A DNA stretch of 64,000 bases, taken from Nautilia profundicola AmH (lineage in GTDB: Bacteria > Campylobacterota > Campylobacteria > Campylobacterales > Nautiliaceae). Under the pieces are notes generated by a model that was given only the letters and a program-made list of their open reading frames with translations, did not search any database and was not told the origin of the DNA. Below are positions 54,357 through 63,612 of this stretch, in pieces. Made by a program: the position numbers and the translations under genes. The stretch covers positions 831,001 through 895,000 of the forward strand of contig NC_012115.1 in the NCBI RefSeq assembly GCF_000021725.1, written 5' to 3'. Within the stretch, counting starts at the first letter, position 1; the number at the start of each line of letters is the position of its first letter.

Positions 54357-55233
54357 ATATGTTGTATCCCATCTCTCTTGCAACTTTTTTAATATTTTCA
54401 AGTCTTTTTTCAATAGGCGGATGTGAACTGAATAGATCTAAAAACCCTACAATACCAAAGGCTTTCATATCACTCGGTAATGCAACCTGGTCTTTCGGAA
54501 TCTGCCCGAGTTTTGCAAGTGCATAATAAATTCCCTGTGGTCCGTCAAGTCTTACGGCACCGGCATCCGCTTTATATTCCCTATATCTGCTAAACCACAT
54601 TGCAAGCATTGTCGCAAAAATACTTAAAAGCATTTCAAGTGCAAAACTTATCGCCATATATGCAAAAGGAGATACGTTTCCTTCTTCGTCTTTCGGTGCA
54701 ATAATCTGTGCAATAAGACGTGAGATGAAAAACACAAATGTATTAAGTACACCCTGAAGCAGAGTCATCGTAATCATATCTCCGTGTTTTATGTGGCTTA
54801 TTTCGTGAGCAAGCACACCTTCTATTTCATCAAGTTCCATTAAATCAAAAAGACTTGTCGAAACCGCTACAAGTGCATCGTTTCTGTTCCATCCTGTCGC
54901 AAAAGCATTAGGAGGTCCGTCAAAAACACCAACTTCAGGCATTCCGATACCCGCTTCTTTTGCGAGTTTTGCCACTGTGTTCACAAGCCATGCTTCGGCC
55001 TCATTGCTCGGAGTTTCAATTACTCTAACCCCTGCGCTCATTTTTGCCAACCATTTAGACATAAACAGCGATATCAAAGCACCACTGAATCCAACTATAA
55101 ATGATAAAATCAAAAGACCGCTAATTGTTCCCTGATCAAGTCTTACGCCGAAAAACGCCTCAATCAAAAATATTGTAAGATATATCGAAGCCATTACGGC
55201 TAAGTTCATTAGTATTAACATTACAATTGCCAT
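54355..55233 (-). CDS. htpX: Heat-shock membrane zinc protease HtpX
   Basis: 292 residues, M48 family. Two N-terminal helices, then the protease domain: PEVGVFDGPPNAFATGWNRN, the zinc motif VLAHEISHIKHGDMITM near 140, two further helices, and the third ligand in YREYKADAGAVRL near 220. Degrades damaged membrane proteins with FtsH in other bacteria. ATG follows AAAGGAGAATAAAGT. Confidence 0.95.
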   Translation of the reverse strand: MAIVMLILMNLAVMASIYLTIFLIEAFFGVRLDQGTISGLLILSFIVGFSGALISLFMSKWLAKMSAGVRVIETPSNEAEAWLVNTVAKLAKEAGIGMPEVGVFDGPPNAFATGWNRNDALVAVSTSLFDLMELDEIEGVLAHEISHIKHGDMITMTLLQGVLNTFVFFISRLIAQIIAPKDEEGNVSPFAYMAISFALEMLLSIFATMLAMWFSRYREYKADAGAVRLDGPQGIYYALAKLGQIPKDQVALPSDMKAFGIVGFLDLFSSHPPIEKRLENIKKVAREMGYNI

Positions 55234-55316
55234 ACTTTATTCTCCTTTACTCAAGTTTTTTTAGTATTATAACTAAAAGTTATAACTTAGTCAATATGTT
55301 TAATTATTTAAAATAT

Positions 55317-56597
55317 TTATTGAATTGAAGATTCTTTAAGAATTACCATTTCAGCAATAAATCTCATTAGTGGTACTTCTTTTACAAGAATTCTATCATC
55401 TTTAAATGGTGTATATTTCGTTTTATCACCATCCTTACTATGGACTAAAGCATTTCTTGTAGAATAAATTCTCTTAGTTAATAATTTAAAAACATTTTCT
55501 TCATTATCATTTTCTAAATCAACTTCATTTCCATTAGAAAATTCTACTTTTGTAGTTTTATAATATTCTAAAATAGTCTCATCATATTCAGATAATTTTG
55601 TTTTTAAATCTGATAATGAAACGTATTTAATTAAACAAAGTCTTAATGCTTCGCTTTCACTAAAAGTAATAGTTTCTTTTCTAATTTGCAATGAACGTTT
55701 TATAGTATTTATTAACTGTCCTATATCTTTTTTTCTTTTATAAGAAAATCCTGGATCTGTAATTTTAGATTTAATAGTTTCTAATAAATCATCATTAAAT
55801 ACTGCTTCATAAAAATGCTCTAAAATATGATAATAAGAAAGATATTCAATAACTGGATTATCTGTAGATACCGCGAGTAAGTAATGTTGAACTAAATTTT
55901 CATTATATATTCGTCTTGGAGGGTCTATTTCATCTACTCTTGAACGACGCATACGAGTTATTCTTCCTCTACGAGTTATTTCTTCTAATAGTCGCTGAGG
56001 AACCAATGCAATGTCTAAATTATAACCAATATGAAATAGAAAAGCATAAGCTAATTTTGAAAACTGGAATGGACTCTGTTTTTTGTCAGAAAGAATTTTT
56101 AATGTTAAAAATCTCCTTGAAGTTAATCGAATGAACTCAATAAGACTAACTTCATCTTCCTCTTCTAAAAATTTCTCTATTTTTGGGCTATAGAAAAAAC
56201 TAAACCTAAAGTCACGTAAAGATAAATTTTGCTTAATTTCATTTAATAACCAAACTAAATAAGCATCGGATGCTGGAGAAAGCTCATATAATAAACCATT
56301 TTCTTCATTATTTACTTTTATTTCATCATCTCTGATTCTGCGTATTGGAATAGAAGATTCTTCTCTCACTATGATTTCATAGTTGAAATCATTATGTAAA
56401 GCTGTTTCATCACTAATTTCTAAGTTTGATAATATTGTAGAAATTTTATCAACTTCTGAAAATTTTGCATTGAGTTCAATTGATGTTTCTCGGCGTGTAA
56501 TTGTAATAATATATCTATCATCTTTTTCTGTAATAGTACCTCTGACAAACTCAGCTAAAAGTTCAATAATTTCTTGTCTCGACAACACATATCCCAT
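55317..56597 (-). CDS. Unknown protein with C-terminal HEPN-like motif, accessory
   Basis: 426 residues; family not recognised. It is soluble and rich in charged residues and Ile/Leu, with no signal peptide or membrane helix. The region about 255-280 (IEYLSYYHILEHFYEAVFND) and the later segment YSTRNALVHSKDGD near 385 look like an alpha-helical HEPN domain: R-N-A-L-V-H gives the R-x4-H RNase motif. The N-terminal 230 residues are strand-rich near the start and then helical. It sits alone between htpX and a transporter, with an AT-rich leader and a good AAAGGAAATAAT ribosome site. A defence or stress RNase is a hypothesis. Confidence 0.6.
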   Translation of the reverse strand: MGYVLSRQEIIELLAEFVRGTITEKDDRYIITITRRETSIELNAKFSEVDKISTILSNLEISDETALHNDFNYEIIVREESSIPIRRIRDDEIKVNNEENGLLYELSPASDAYLVWLLNEIKQNLSLRDFRFSFFYSPKIEKFLEEEDEVSLIEFIRLTSRRFLTLKILSDKKQSPFQFSKLAYAFLFHIGYNLDIALVPQRLLEEITRRGRITRMRRSRVDEIDPPRRIYNENLVQHYLLAVSTDNPVIEYLSYYHILEHFYEAVFNDDLLETIKSKITDPGFSYKRKKDIGQLINTIKRSLQIRKETITFSESEALRLCLIKYVSLSDLKTKLSEYDETILEYYKTTKVEFSNGNEVDLENDNEENVFKLLTKRIYSTRNALVHSKDGDKTKYTPFKDDRILVKEVPLMRFIAEMVILKESSIQ

Positions 56598-56674
56598 ATT
56601 ATTTCCTTTTATAAATTAATTAAATTTATATAAAGTTTTACCATAATTTGTATAGCAAGTGTAGCATTACCTTT

Positions 56675-58204
56675 TTATATTACCATCTTTTTATCCCTTT
56701 TCACAACCATCAAATAGTAAATAGTAACTATAGGAATCGTTACATTCAGTACCGTAACTATAATCATCAAAATTCCAAGGTTTGAATAATCCTGAGGCAT
56801 TACAACATGTCCGTTCTCAACAACCTTACGGCTGACTACAAATATCTCATTGAGATACTTTGTAAAGAGTCCTCCTGCGGTAAGTGCCAGGTTCATAAGG
56901 CTTGCCATCAGGGCAAACCATGTAGCCCTTTTACCCTCAGGTGCGTATATGGCTATAAGTGTAAGAAGCGGTATCATACTAAGCTGTGCAAACGGTGATT
57001 CAAGAGCCGTATCAATTACCGCTACCGTTTTAGGATCTATCCCCATACTCTGAGGAATGTTGTAATATAGCCCAATTATTGGTAAAAACAGAATTGTAGT
57101 AATCACAGTCAGCCAGATAAGCGTATAATGAACGGGCTTTTTGGCAATAAAATCACTAAAAAGCCACATTCCGAGAATTGAAAGAATCGCTCCTATTTGC
57201 GATAACGTTCCAAAAAACGCCTTGTCAAAATGAAGTATGTCTATCTCCCACCACTGCAGCCCGGGACCCACACTCGGCATTGCACGGTATACGAAAATAA
57301 TAATTGCGGTTTTAATAATAAAACTTTTGGTTTTCGGATCAATATCGTCTAAAAGAAGGCTCAACATATAAGCAATAACACTGAAACTTACCAAAAATAC
57401 TATTTCCTGGGAATATTTAAAAATAAAAGCAAGAATTTGGTTATGCCACTGCTGATACTGCCCGTATCCCATTAGTACCACAAAAACGGCAAAAGCGAGC
57501 CCTCCACACAGTATCTTACAATTGATAGGAGAAGGCTTTGCGACATCGAGTTTTACTATAGTCACACCGATAACGGATATAACCGGAATAATAAGGGAAA
57601 TTTTAAAAATTGTCTCATACGAATAAATCTGAGCAAGCCATCCGCTGAGCCCTGCAACCATTACACCGGCGAGGGATATAGCAAGACGCCCAAGAATCTG
57701 CACGTAAGCAAGCTCTTCCTGGACAATCTCTTCGGGCTGGTTTCTATCAACCACCTCAGTACTCATCGTATCCGCCACAACATCCTGAAGCACAAACCCG
57801 ATAACGCTTAGAAGTGCGGAAATAATATACACATTTTCCTTACTCGCAAATTTAGCCCACGGATAATCTCCCGCCAGCCCAATAAGTAAAATCGTCCCGA
57901 GAGCAATAAGTGAAGCTCCGATATATACATATACCCTTCTTTGAGACCCGAGTATCGGTACACTGTCCACAAGCTGTCCGAACACCATCTTAATAGTCCA
58001 CGGAATACTCAGCCACACACCAAGGCTCACAAGTGCGGTAGCCGAAAGCTTTAGCTCCTCTTTTACCCAAAACGTTTCGGCAACTCCACTAATTCCGCTT
58101 GCTCCGTATGCAAAATATATCATTAAAAGCGGCAGGTAACGCAGCTTAAAATGCCTGATGGGATTTAAAAGTGAATTTTTAATAGCTTCTTTAACATTTA
58201 TCAT
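56675..58204 (-). CDS. Major-facilitator transporter, BT1/FBT-like
   Basis: 509 residues, about 12 membrane segments. The N-terminal part (LMIYFAYGASGISGVAETFW, WLSIPWTIKMVFGQLVDSVP, GSQRRVYVYIGASL) resembles folate-biopterin (BT1) transporters: PWxIK, G-x-L-x-D-S-x-P and R-R-x-Y are that family's wording. DVVADTMSTEVVDRNQPEE near 140 is consistent. The substrate is unknown. The ATG lies inside a 7-bp repeat unit (AATGATA), with GGAG eleven bases before it. Confidence 0.75.
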   Translation of the reverse strand: MINVKEAIKNSLLNPIRHFKLRYLPLLMIYFAYGASGISGVAETFWVKEELKLSATALVSLGVWLSIPWTIKMVFGQLVDSVPILGSQRRVYVYIGASLIALGTILLIGLAGDYPWAKFASKENVYIISALLSVIGFVLQDVVADTMSTEVVDRNQPEEIVQEELAYVQILGRLAISLAGVMVAGLSGWLAQIYSYETIFKISLIIPVISVIGVTIVKLDVAKPSPINCKILCGGLAFAVFVVLMGYGQYQQWHNQILAFIFKYSQEIVFLVSFSVIAYMLSLLLDDIDPKTKSFIIKTAIIIFVYRAMPSVGPGLQWWEIDILHFDKAFFGTLSQIGAILSILGMWLFSDFIAKKPVHYTLIWLTVITTILFLPIIGLYYNIPQSMGIDPKTVAVIDTALESPFAQLSMIPLLTLIAIYAPEGKRATWFALMASLMNLALTAGGLFTKYLNEIFVVSRKVVENGHVVMPQDYSNLGILMIIVTVLNVTIPIVTIYYLMVVKRDKKMVI

Positions 58205-58353
58205 TCTTAATTCTCCATTTTTAAAATTAGTTTAGGTTTTAGGATTGAAGATTTTGAAAATAACATATCTAAATCTTACACACTACATCCTTAATTCTCT
58301 CATTTCTACTTGGAACCTGGAACTCATCCTTCTTTATTCACTTCACAACTTAA
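58199..58353 (-). repeat. Heptad-repeat-filled gap between bioA and the transporter
   Basis: On the minus strand the three units next to the transporter start are AATGGAG, AATTAAG, AATGATA (58199-58219). The region 58283-58353 continues in 7-bp steps with varied units: GTTAAGT and TGTGAAG near the bioA stop, then AGTTCCA, GGTTCCA, AGTAGAA, ATGAGAG and AATTAAG. The bioA TAG stop borders this tract. Between them lies about 60 bases of unremarkable AT-rich sequence. No gene is seen. Confidence 0.7.
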
Positions 58354-59649
58354 CTACTCACCTACTTTTTTTATTCCTTCATACGCAACATCAATCATTT
58401 GATCTATTTCATCATAATTGATAATGAAAGGGGGCATAAAATATATTACATTCCCAAGAGGTCTTAAAAGCACACCGTTTTTCAGACCGTATTCGTAAAC
58501 TTTAAGTCCTTTTCTCTCCTGCCACGGATAATCAATCATTTCAATAGCCGTAATCATACCGGTCTGGCGTATCTCTTTTACATTCGGTAAATCGTTGAAT
58601 TTTTGTATTTTATCCCAGATATATTTTGATTTTTGTCTGTTATTTTCAAGAATATTGTCTCTTTCAAATAGGTCTAATACTGCATTCGCAGCAGCAATTC
58701 CGAGTGGGTTTGCCGTATATGAATGTGAATGCAAAAAGGCTTTTAGTTCTTCATAATCACAGTAAAAAGCCATATATATTTCATCAGTAGTAAGTACAAC
58801 GCTTAGAGGCAGATAACCTCCGGTAAGCCCTTTGCTCAGACACATAAAATCAGGTTTAATCCCCGCCTGCTCACACGCAAACATTGTACCAGTTCTACCG
58901 AATCCCACGGCAATTTCATCCGCAATCATTAGGATATTGTACTTATTACAAAGCTCCCTTAGCCCTTTAACAAACAAAGGCGAATGCATTTTCATATATC
59001 CCGCACACTGTACAAGCGGCTCGATTATAAGAGAAGAAATATTTTTATGATGTTTTTCGAAAACTTTTTCGGCTTCTTTTAGAGCTTTTTCGGCTTCTTT
59101 TTCGCTTTGATCGGCAGGAATAGGAATAGTTATGTTTTTAATCAGAATTTCTTTATAGGTATCTTTGTAAAGTCCTACATCTCCGACACTTAACGCTCCT
59201 ATTGTTTCACCGTGATATGAATTTTTAAGACTTAAAAACAGCTCTCTTACCTCTCCTTTGTTTTTCCAGTAATGAAACGCCATTTTAATGGCGACTTCCA
59301 CTGCGCTGCTTCCGTTATCGGCATAAAAAACTTTATCAAACCCGGTTAAATTACAAAGCCTCTCACTAAGCCTTACGGCTCCTTCATGAGTAAACCCTGC
59401 AAATATGACATGTTCAAGAGTATTTAACTGTTCATTTATTTTTTTATTTATGTATTCGTTTGAGTGTCCTAAATTATTTACCCACCAGCTGCTTATCGCA
59501 TCAATATATTTGTTTCCTTCAAAATCCTCAAGCCATACGCCCTTAGCTTTTTTAATAGGAATAATAGGTAAAAACTCATGATCTTTCATTTGAGTACAGG
59601 GATGCCAGTTAAATTTTAGATCTTTTTGCATAATTTCTTGATTTTTCAT
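58354..59649 (-). CDS. bioA: Adenosylmethionine–8-amino-7-oxononanoate aminotransferase
   Basis: 431 residues, class III PLP aminotransferase. Transfers the amino group from AdoMet in biotin synthesis. HPCTQMKDHEFLPII at the N-terminus is BioA-specific; SSWWVNNLGHSNEYI, the GSSAVEVAIKMA PLP-binding stretch, ADEIAVGFGRTGTMFACEQ, and the PLP lysine in CLSKGLTGGYLPLSVV near 270 follow. It stands alone from the other bio genes here. The last codons run into the repeat tract. Confidence 0.94.
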   Translation of the reverse strand: MKNQEIMQKDLKFNWHPCTQMKDHEFLPIIPIKKAKGVWLEDFEGNKYIDAISSWWVNNLGHSNEYINKKINEQLNTLEHVIFAGFTHEGAVRLSERLCNLTGFDKVFYADNGSSAVEVAIKMAFHYWKNKGEVRELFLSLKNSYHGETIGALSVGDVGLYKDTYKEILIKNITIPIPADQSEKEAEKALKEAEKVFEKHHKNISSLIIEPLVQCAGYMKMHSPLFVKGLRELCNKYNILMIADEIAVGFGRTGTMFACEQAGIKPDFMCLSKGLTGGYLPLSVVLTTDEIYMAFYCDYEELKAFLHSHSYTANPLGIAAANAVLDLFERDNILENNRQKSKYIWDKIQKFNDLPNVKEIRQTGMITAIEMIDYPWQERKGLKVYEYGLKNGVLLRPLGNVIYFMPPFIINYDEIDQMIDVAYEGIKKVGE

Positions 59650-59682
59650 CGAAAATCCCTTTTTTAGGACGTTTTTTTTTAT

Positions 59683-59688
59683 TATAAT
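59683..59688 (+). promoter_or_regulatory. Candidate -10 box before the SurA/PpiD-like gene
   Basis: TATAAT after a long T run, 38 bases before the ATG at 59727, in the gap shared with divergent bioA. Confidence 0.4.
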
Positions 59689-59726
59689 ATCAAAAAACGT
59701 GTAAGATTTTATACCAAAGGAAAAAA

Positions 59727-61163
59727 ATGATTGAATGGATGCAGACGCATAGAAAATGGCTGGTAATTACTATATGGATAGCGACAATAGCATTTATCGG
59801 AGCAGGATTTGTAGGATGGGGTCAGTTTCAGTTCGGAAGAAAAAGCTCAACAGTTGCAAAAATTAAAGATACCGAAGTTAGCATTCAAGATGTACAGGAA
59901 GTTTATAATAATCTATTCCAAGAAAAAAACAAACAGTTAGGCGGGACTTTAGATGACGCAACTGCAGAAAAAATGGGGCTTAAAAAACAAGCTTTTGATA
60001 TGGCGATTCAGCAGGGTATTTTAAGACAGTACGCAAAAGACCTTGGAATGTATGTAACAGACGAAGAAGTTGCTAAACAGGTACTTCAATATTTCAAAGA
60101 CAAAAAAACATATTTAATGTATTTAAAACAAACAGGACAAAAAGCTAAAGATTTTGAAGCTAAACTCAGAAAACAACTTTTAATTCAAAAACTTCTTACG
60201 GCATTGCACATCAAACCGTCAAAAACACTACAGCTGACTTTTGCAAGCGCTTTATATAACAGCGATAATTTAGAAATTAAAATAATTAATAAATCATCAG
60301 TAAAAGTTAATCTTAGCGAAGATGAAATAAAAGCATTCTGGGAAAAAAACAAACAAAAATATCAATCACCTACAATGTATAAAATCGCAATCGTAAAAAC
60401 TCCAATAAAAGGCGTTGCCACTGAAAACGATTTAAAAGCATTCTATAATGAAAATAAAACTAATTACAGAAACGATAAAGGTGAAATTTTAACTTACGAA
60501 GAAGCAAAAAATCAGGTAAAAAAAGATTATCTTGCAAAAATATCTAAAAAAGACGCAATTATTGCTTATAAAAAACTCAAAGAAGGTGCTGAGAATTATG
60601 AACTGTTAACACTTACTATTAACAATAAAATAATACCGGCCGAAAAAATGCAAAAACTGATTCAAACTGGATATTTAAAACCATTTGTGGATAACAACGA
60701 ATACATCAGTGCAAAACTTGTAGAAGAAATCAAACCGAAACCTTTACCATATGAAGAAGCAAAAGCACAGGTAACAAAAGATCTTTTAAACATAAAAACA
60801 TTACAAGCTCTTGAAAACAAAGCGAAAGAAGCATTAAAAGGATTCAACGGAACTAAAACGGGATTCGTTACAAAATACGACGCTAACAAAATTAAAGGTT
60901 TGAGTCCCCAAGAAGCAACTGAGTTTCTATTTACTGAATTCAGTTTGGAATTAAATAAAAATTATTTACTTATTCCTGCATTAAATCCTCAAAAAGCCGT
61001 TGTTTACAAAGTTTTGGAACAGAAGTTGCTGGATAAAGCTAAATATGAAAAAAACAAAGAGCAAGTTGCTGCAATGGCCGACGCTACTTTAAATGCAGCG
61101 CTTCTTGACGATTTAATTAAAGATTTAATGGCAAAATACAACATTGTAAGTTATGTAAAATAA
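59727..61163 (+). CDS. Membrane-anchored SurA/PpiD-like periplasmic chaperone
   Basis: 478 residues. An N-terminal anchor (WLVITIWIATIAFIGAGFVG, about 11-30) precedes a SurA-N-type helical domain (VAKIKDTEVSIQDVQEVYNN; KQAFDMAIQQGILRQYAKDLG; TDEEVAKQVLQYFKD). The rest is Lys-rich and helical. I cannot find a convincing parvulin active site, so it may be a foldase-type chaperone without isomerase activity. It precedes ftsA and ftsZ, as a PPIase-annotated gene does in Campylobacter. Confidence 0.8.
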   Translation: MIEWMQTHRKWLVITIWIATIAFIGAGFVGWGQFQFGRKSSTVAKIKDTEVSIQDVQEVYNNLFQEKNKQLGGTLDDATAEKMGLKKQAFDMAIQQGILRQYAKDLGMYVTDEEVAKQVLQYFKDKKTYLMYLKQTGQKAKDFEAKLRKQLLIQKLLTALHIKPSKTLQLTFASALYNSDNLEIKIINKSSVKVNLSEDEIKAFWEKNKQKYQSPTMYKIAIVKTPIKGVATENDLKAFYNENKTNYRNDKGEILTYEEAKNQVKKDYLAKISKKDAIIAYKKLKEGAENYELLTLTINNKIIPAEKMQKLIQTGYLKPFVDNNEYISAKLVEEIKPKPLPYEEAKAQVTKDLLNIKTLQALENKAKEALKGFNGTKTGFVTKYDANKIKGLSPQEATEFLFTEFSLELNKNYLLIPALNPQKAVVYKVLEQKLLDKAKYEKNKEQVAAMADATLNAALLDDLIKDLMAKYNIVSYVK

Positions 61164-61173
61164 AGGAAGAAAA

Positions 61174-62490
61174 TTGAAGTCAATCTTAGCTATTGATGTA
61201 GGTAGTTACAAAACAATCGCAATAATTGCTAATGCGGATGAAGAACTATCTATCAGCGGGGTGGGAATAGCAAAAAGTAAAGGTATTAAAAAAGGTGCTA
61301 TAACGAATATAGACGAAGCAGCCAAATCAATTAAGCATGCGGTAAGTGATGCTAAAAGAATAGCAGGAATTGATATCAATAAGGCGATTGTTTCTATCTC
61401 TTCAACTTATACACAAAGCATTAAAAGCAATGGAATTGTTAACATTCCGGGTAATGAAGTAACTCTAAAAGAAATCAACAGAGCCATCCAAACCGCTCTT
61501 TATAATGCTACAATTCCAAACGATTATGTTGTCCTTCAAGCTATTCCTTATGACTTTAAAGTAGATGAACTGAGTGAAATCGAAGACCCTCAGGGAATGA
61601 GCGGAAGTAGACTTGAAGTTTCTTTACATATTATAATCGCTCAAAAAGCCGGCATGGAAAACCTTAAAAAAACATTCAAACAAGCTGGAATTGAAATAGT
61701 AAATATTGTAAATGCCGGATATGCAAGTGCTCTTGCAGTTCTAAACGAAGATGAAAAAGATTTGGGAGTAGCAGTTATAGACATAGGTGCGACTACTTCC
61801 GATCTTGCGATATATTTAAATAAAGCACTTAGATATACCGACTTTTTAGCTGTCGGAAGCCATCATATAACAAGTGACCTCTCAATGGCACTGCACACTA
61901 CTCCGAGTGAAGCAGAATATATTAAAACACATTTTGAAGAGCTAATTAAAACAGATGAGGATTTAATTGAAATTTCAGTTATCGGAAATGAAAACGAAAA
62001 ACAAAAAGCGTCTTTAACAACAATTACACAAGTTATAAGTGCAAGGGTTGAAGAGACGTTTTTACTTCTGAACAAAGAAATCGAAAGAAGCGGTTTAAAA
62101 CCGAAACTTGGAGCCGGAATTGTTTTAACAGGAGGATTCACGAACTTCTATAACGTAAAAGAAATCGCATCTCAATTTTTTGACGGACATCCTGTTAGAG
62201 TCGGAAGACCTAAAGTAATCAACGGGCTTGTTGAAAATTTACAGGCACCTGAATATGCGACAGTAATAGGCTTACTTTTATACGGTAACGGCGAAAACAA
62301 CAAATATGAAAAAGACTCTAATCAACAGTTCAAATCTGAACATGTATTTGATATTCATTTTGAAGAAGAATCTCAAAACGAATCTAAACAAATAGATGAA
62401 AAGGAGGAACTTGCAAATATCGCATCACAAAAACCTCAGGGTGTTAATCCATTCAAAAAATTCATCACTTGGTTAAATAATCTATTTTAA
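61174..62490 (+). CDS. ftsA: Cell division protein FtsA
   Basis: 438 residues, actin-like ATPase. ILAIDVGSYKTIAIIA is the phosphate 1 motif, followed by the 1C domain (about 80-160) and AVIDIGATTSDLAIY phosphate 2, and LTGGFTNFYNVKE for adenosine binding. The C-terminal KFITWLNNLF is an amphipathic membrane-targeting helix after a flexible linker. Tethers FtsZ to the membrane. TTG start with AAAGGAAGAAAA upstream. Confidence 0.96.
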   Translation: MKSILAIDVGSYKTIAIIANADEELSISGVGIAKSKGIKKGAITNIDEAAKSIKHAVSDAKRIAGIDINKAIVSISSTYTQSIKSNGIVNIPGNEVTLKEINRAIQTALYNATIPNDYVVLQAIPYDFKVDELSEIEDPQGMSGSRLEVSLHIIIAQKAGMENLKKTFKQAGIEIVNIVNAGYASALAVLNEDEKDLGVAVIDIGATTSDLAIYLNKALRYTDFLAVGSHHITSDLSMALHTTPSEAEYIKTHFEELIKTDEDLIEISVIGNENEKQKASLTTITQVISARVEETFLLLNKEIERSGLKPKLGAGIVLTGGFTNFYNVKEIASQFFDGHPVRVGRPKVINGLVENLQAPEYATVIGLLLYGNGENNKYEKDSNQQFKSEHVFDIHFEEESQNESKQIDEKEELANIASQKPQGVNPFKKFITWLNNLF

Positions 62491-62499
62491 GGGGAGAAC

Positions 62500-63606
62500 A
62501 TGAACGAATTATTCAAAATAAACGAATCAATAGACGGACCGGTAATAAAAGTAATCGGTGTCGGAGGCGGCGGTAATAATATGATAAACTATATCGCAAC
62601 TCAAGGAATTAAAGGAGTTGAGTTAATAGCCGCAAACACTGACATACAAGCGCTTAAAACAAGTAAAGCTCATAAAAAAATACAACTCGGTTCACGTCTT
62701 ACAAACGGACTTGGTGCGGGAATGAAACCGGAAATCGGTATGAAAGCTGCAGAAGAAACATATGAAGAGCTAAAAGAAGCGCTTCAAGGAGCAGACCTTG
62801 TATTTATTTCTGCAGGTATGGGCGGTGGAACCGGAACTGGTGCAGCACCTGTAATTGCAAGAGCTGCTAAAGAAGTAGGTGCTCTTACAATCGGAGTTGT
62901 TACTAAACCTTTTCCTTTTGAGGGACCTAAAAGAAAAAAACTTGCAGAAGCAGGTACAACGGAACTTAAACAAGAAGCAAACTCAATCGTAGTAATTCCA
63001 AATGAAAAACTTCTTACAATTATTGACAGAAAAGTCGGAAGAAGAGAAGCGTTTGCACTTGTTGATGATGTTTTATACCAAGCTGTAGGCGGTATTTCAA
63101 ACATGGTTATCAGCTACGGTGAAAACGATATCAACGTTGACTTTAACGACCTTAGAACTGTTATGTCTCATCAAGGGCTTGCTCTTATGGGTATGGGACA
63201 AGATCAAGGTGAAAACGCCGCATTTAACGCCATTAAAAAAGCAATCGAATCACCATTGCTTGATAATCTTTCAATCGACGGTGCTATGGGTGTACTTGTT
63301 CACTTTACATTACATGACGATTATCCTCTTGCGGAAATTGATGAAGGTATGAATATCGTATATGAAAAAGCTGATGAAGACGCTGATATTATATTCGGTA
63401 CAACTACAGACAACAGCTTAGCACCTGATGAAATTAAAGTAACTATTGTCGCTACAGGTTTTGAAAAAGGTAAAACCGAAAAAAAACCGGTTAATGATAT
63501 AAAAGAAGAAATTATGCAATCATTTACTAAAAAAGTTGTAGGCGGAATTGAACTTGACAGTGACGCTCTTGATATTCCGGCATATTTAAGAAGAATGAAG
63601 GATTAA
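62500..63606 (+). CDS. ftsZ: Cell division GTPase FtsZ
   Basis: 368 residues. Tubulin-like protein that forms the division ring. Seen: IKVIGVGGGGNNMINYI, the tubulin signature GGGTGTGAAPVIA near residue 108, NEKLL with the usual IIDRKVGRREAFALVDDVLYQAV context (only the first part is needed), and FNDLRTVMSHQGLALMG with the T7 loop. The C-terminal peptide LDIPAYLRRMKD is the FtsA-binding tail. ATG follows AAGGGGAGAAC, nine bases after ftsA. Confidence 0.97.
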   Translation: MNELFKINESIDGPVIKVIGVGGGGNNMINYIATQGIKGVELIAANTDIQALKTSKAHKKIQLGSRLTNGLGAGMKPEIGMKAAEETYEELKEALQGADLVFISAGMGGGTGTGAAPVIARAAKEVGALTIGVVTKPFPFEGPKRKKLAEAGTTELKQEANSIVVIPNEKLLTIIDRKVGRREAFALVDDVLYQAVGGISNMVISYGENDINVDFNDLRTVMSHQGLALMGMGQDQGENAAFNAIKKAIESPLLDNLSIDGAMGVLVHFTLHDDYPLAEIDEGMNIVYEKADEDADIIFGTTTDNSLAPDEIKVTIVATGFEKGKTEKKPVNDIKEEIMQSFTKKVVGGIELDSDALDIPAYLRRMKD

Positions 63607-63612
63607 TTCCTT

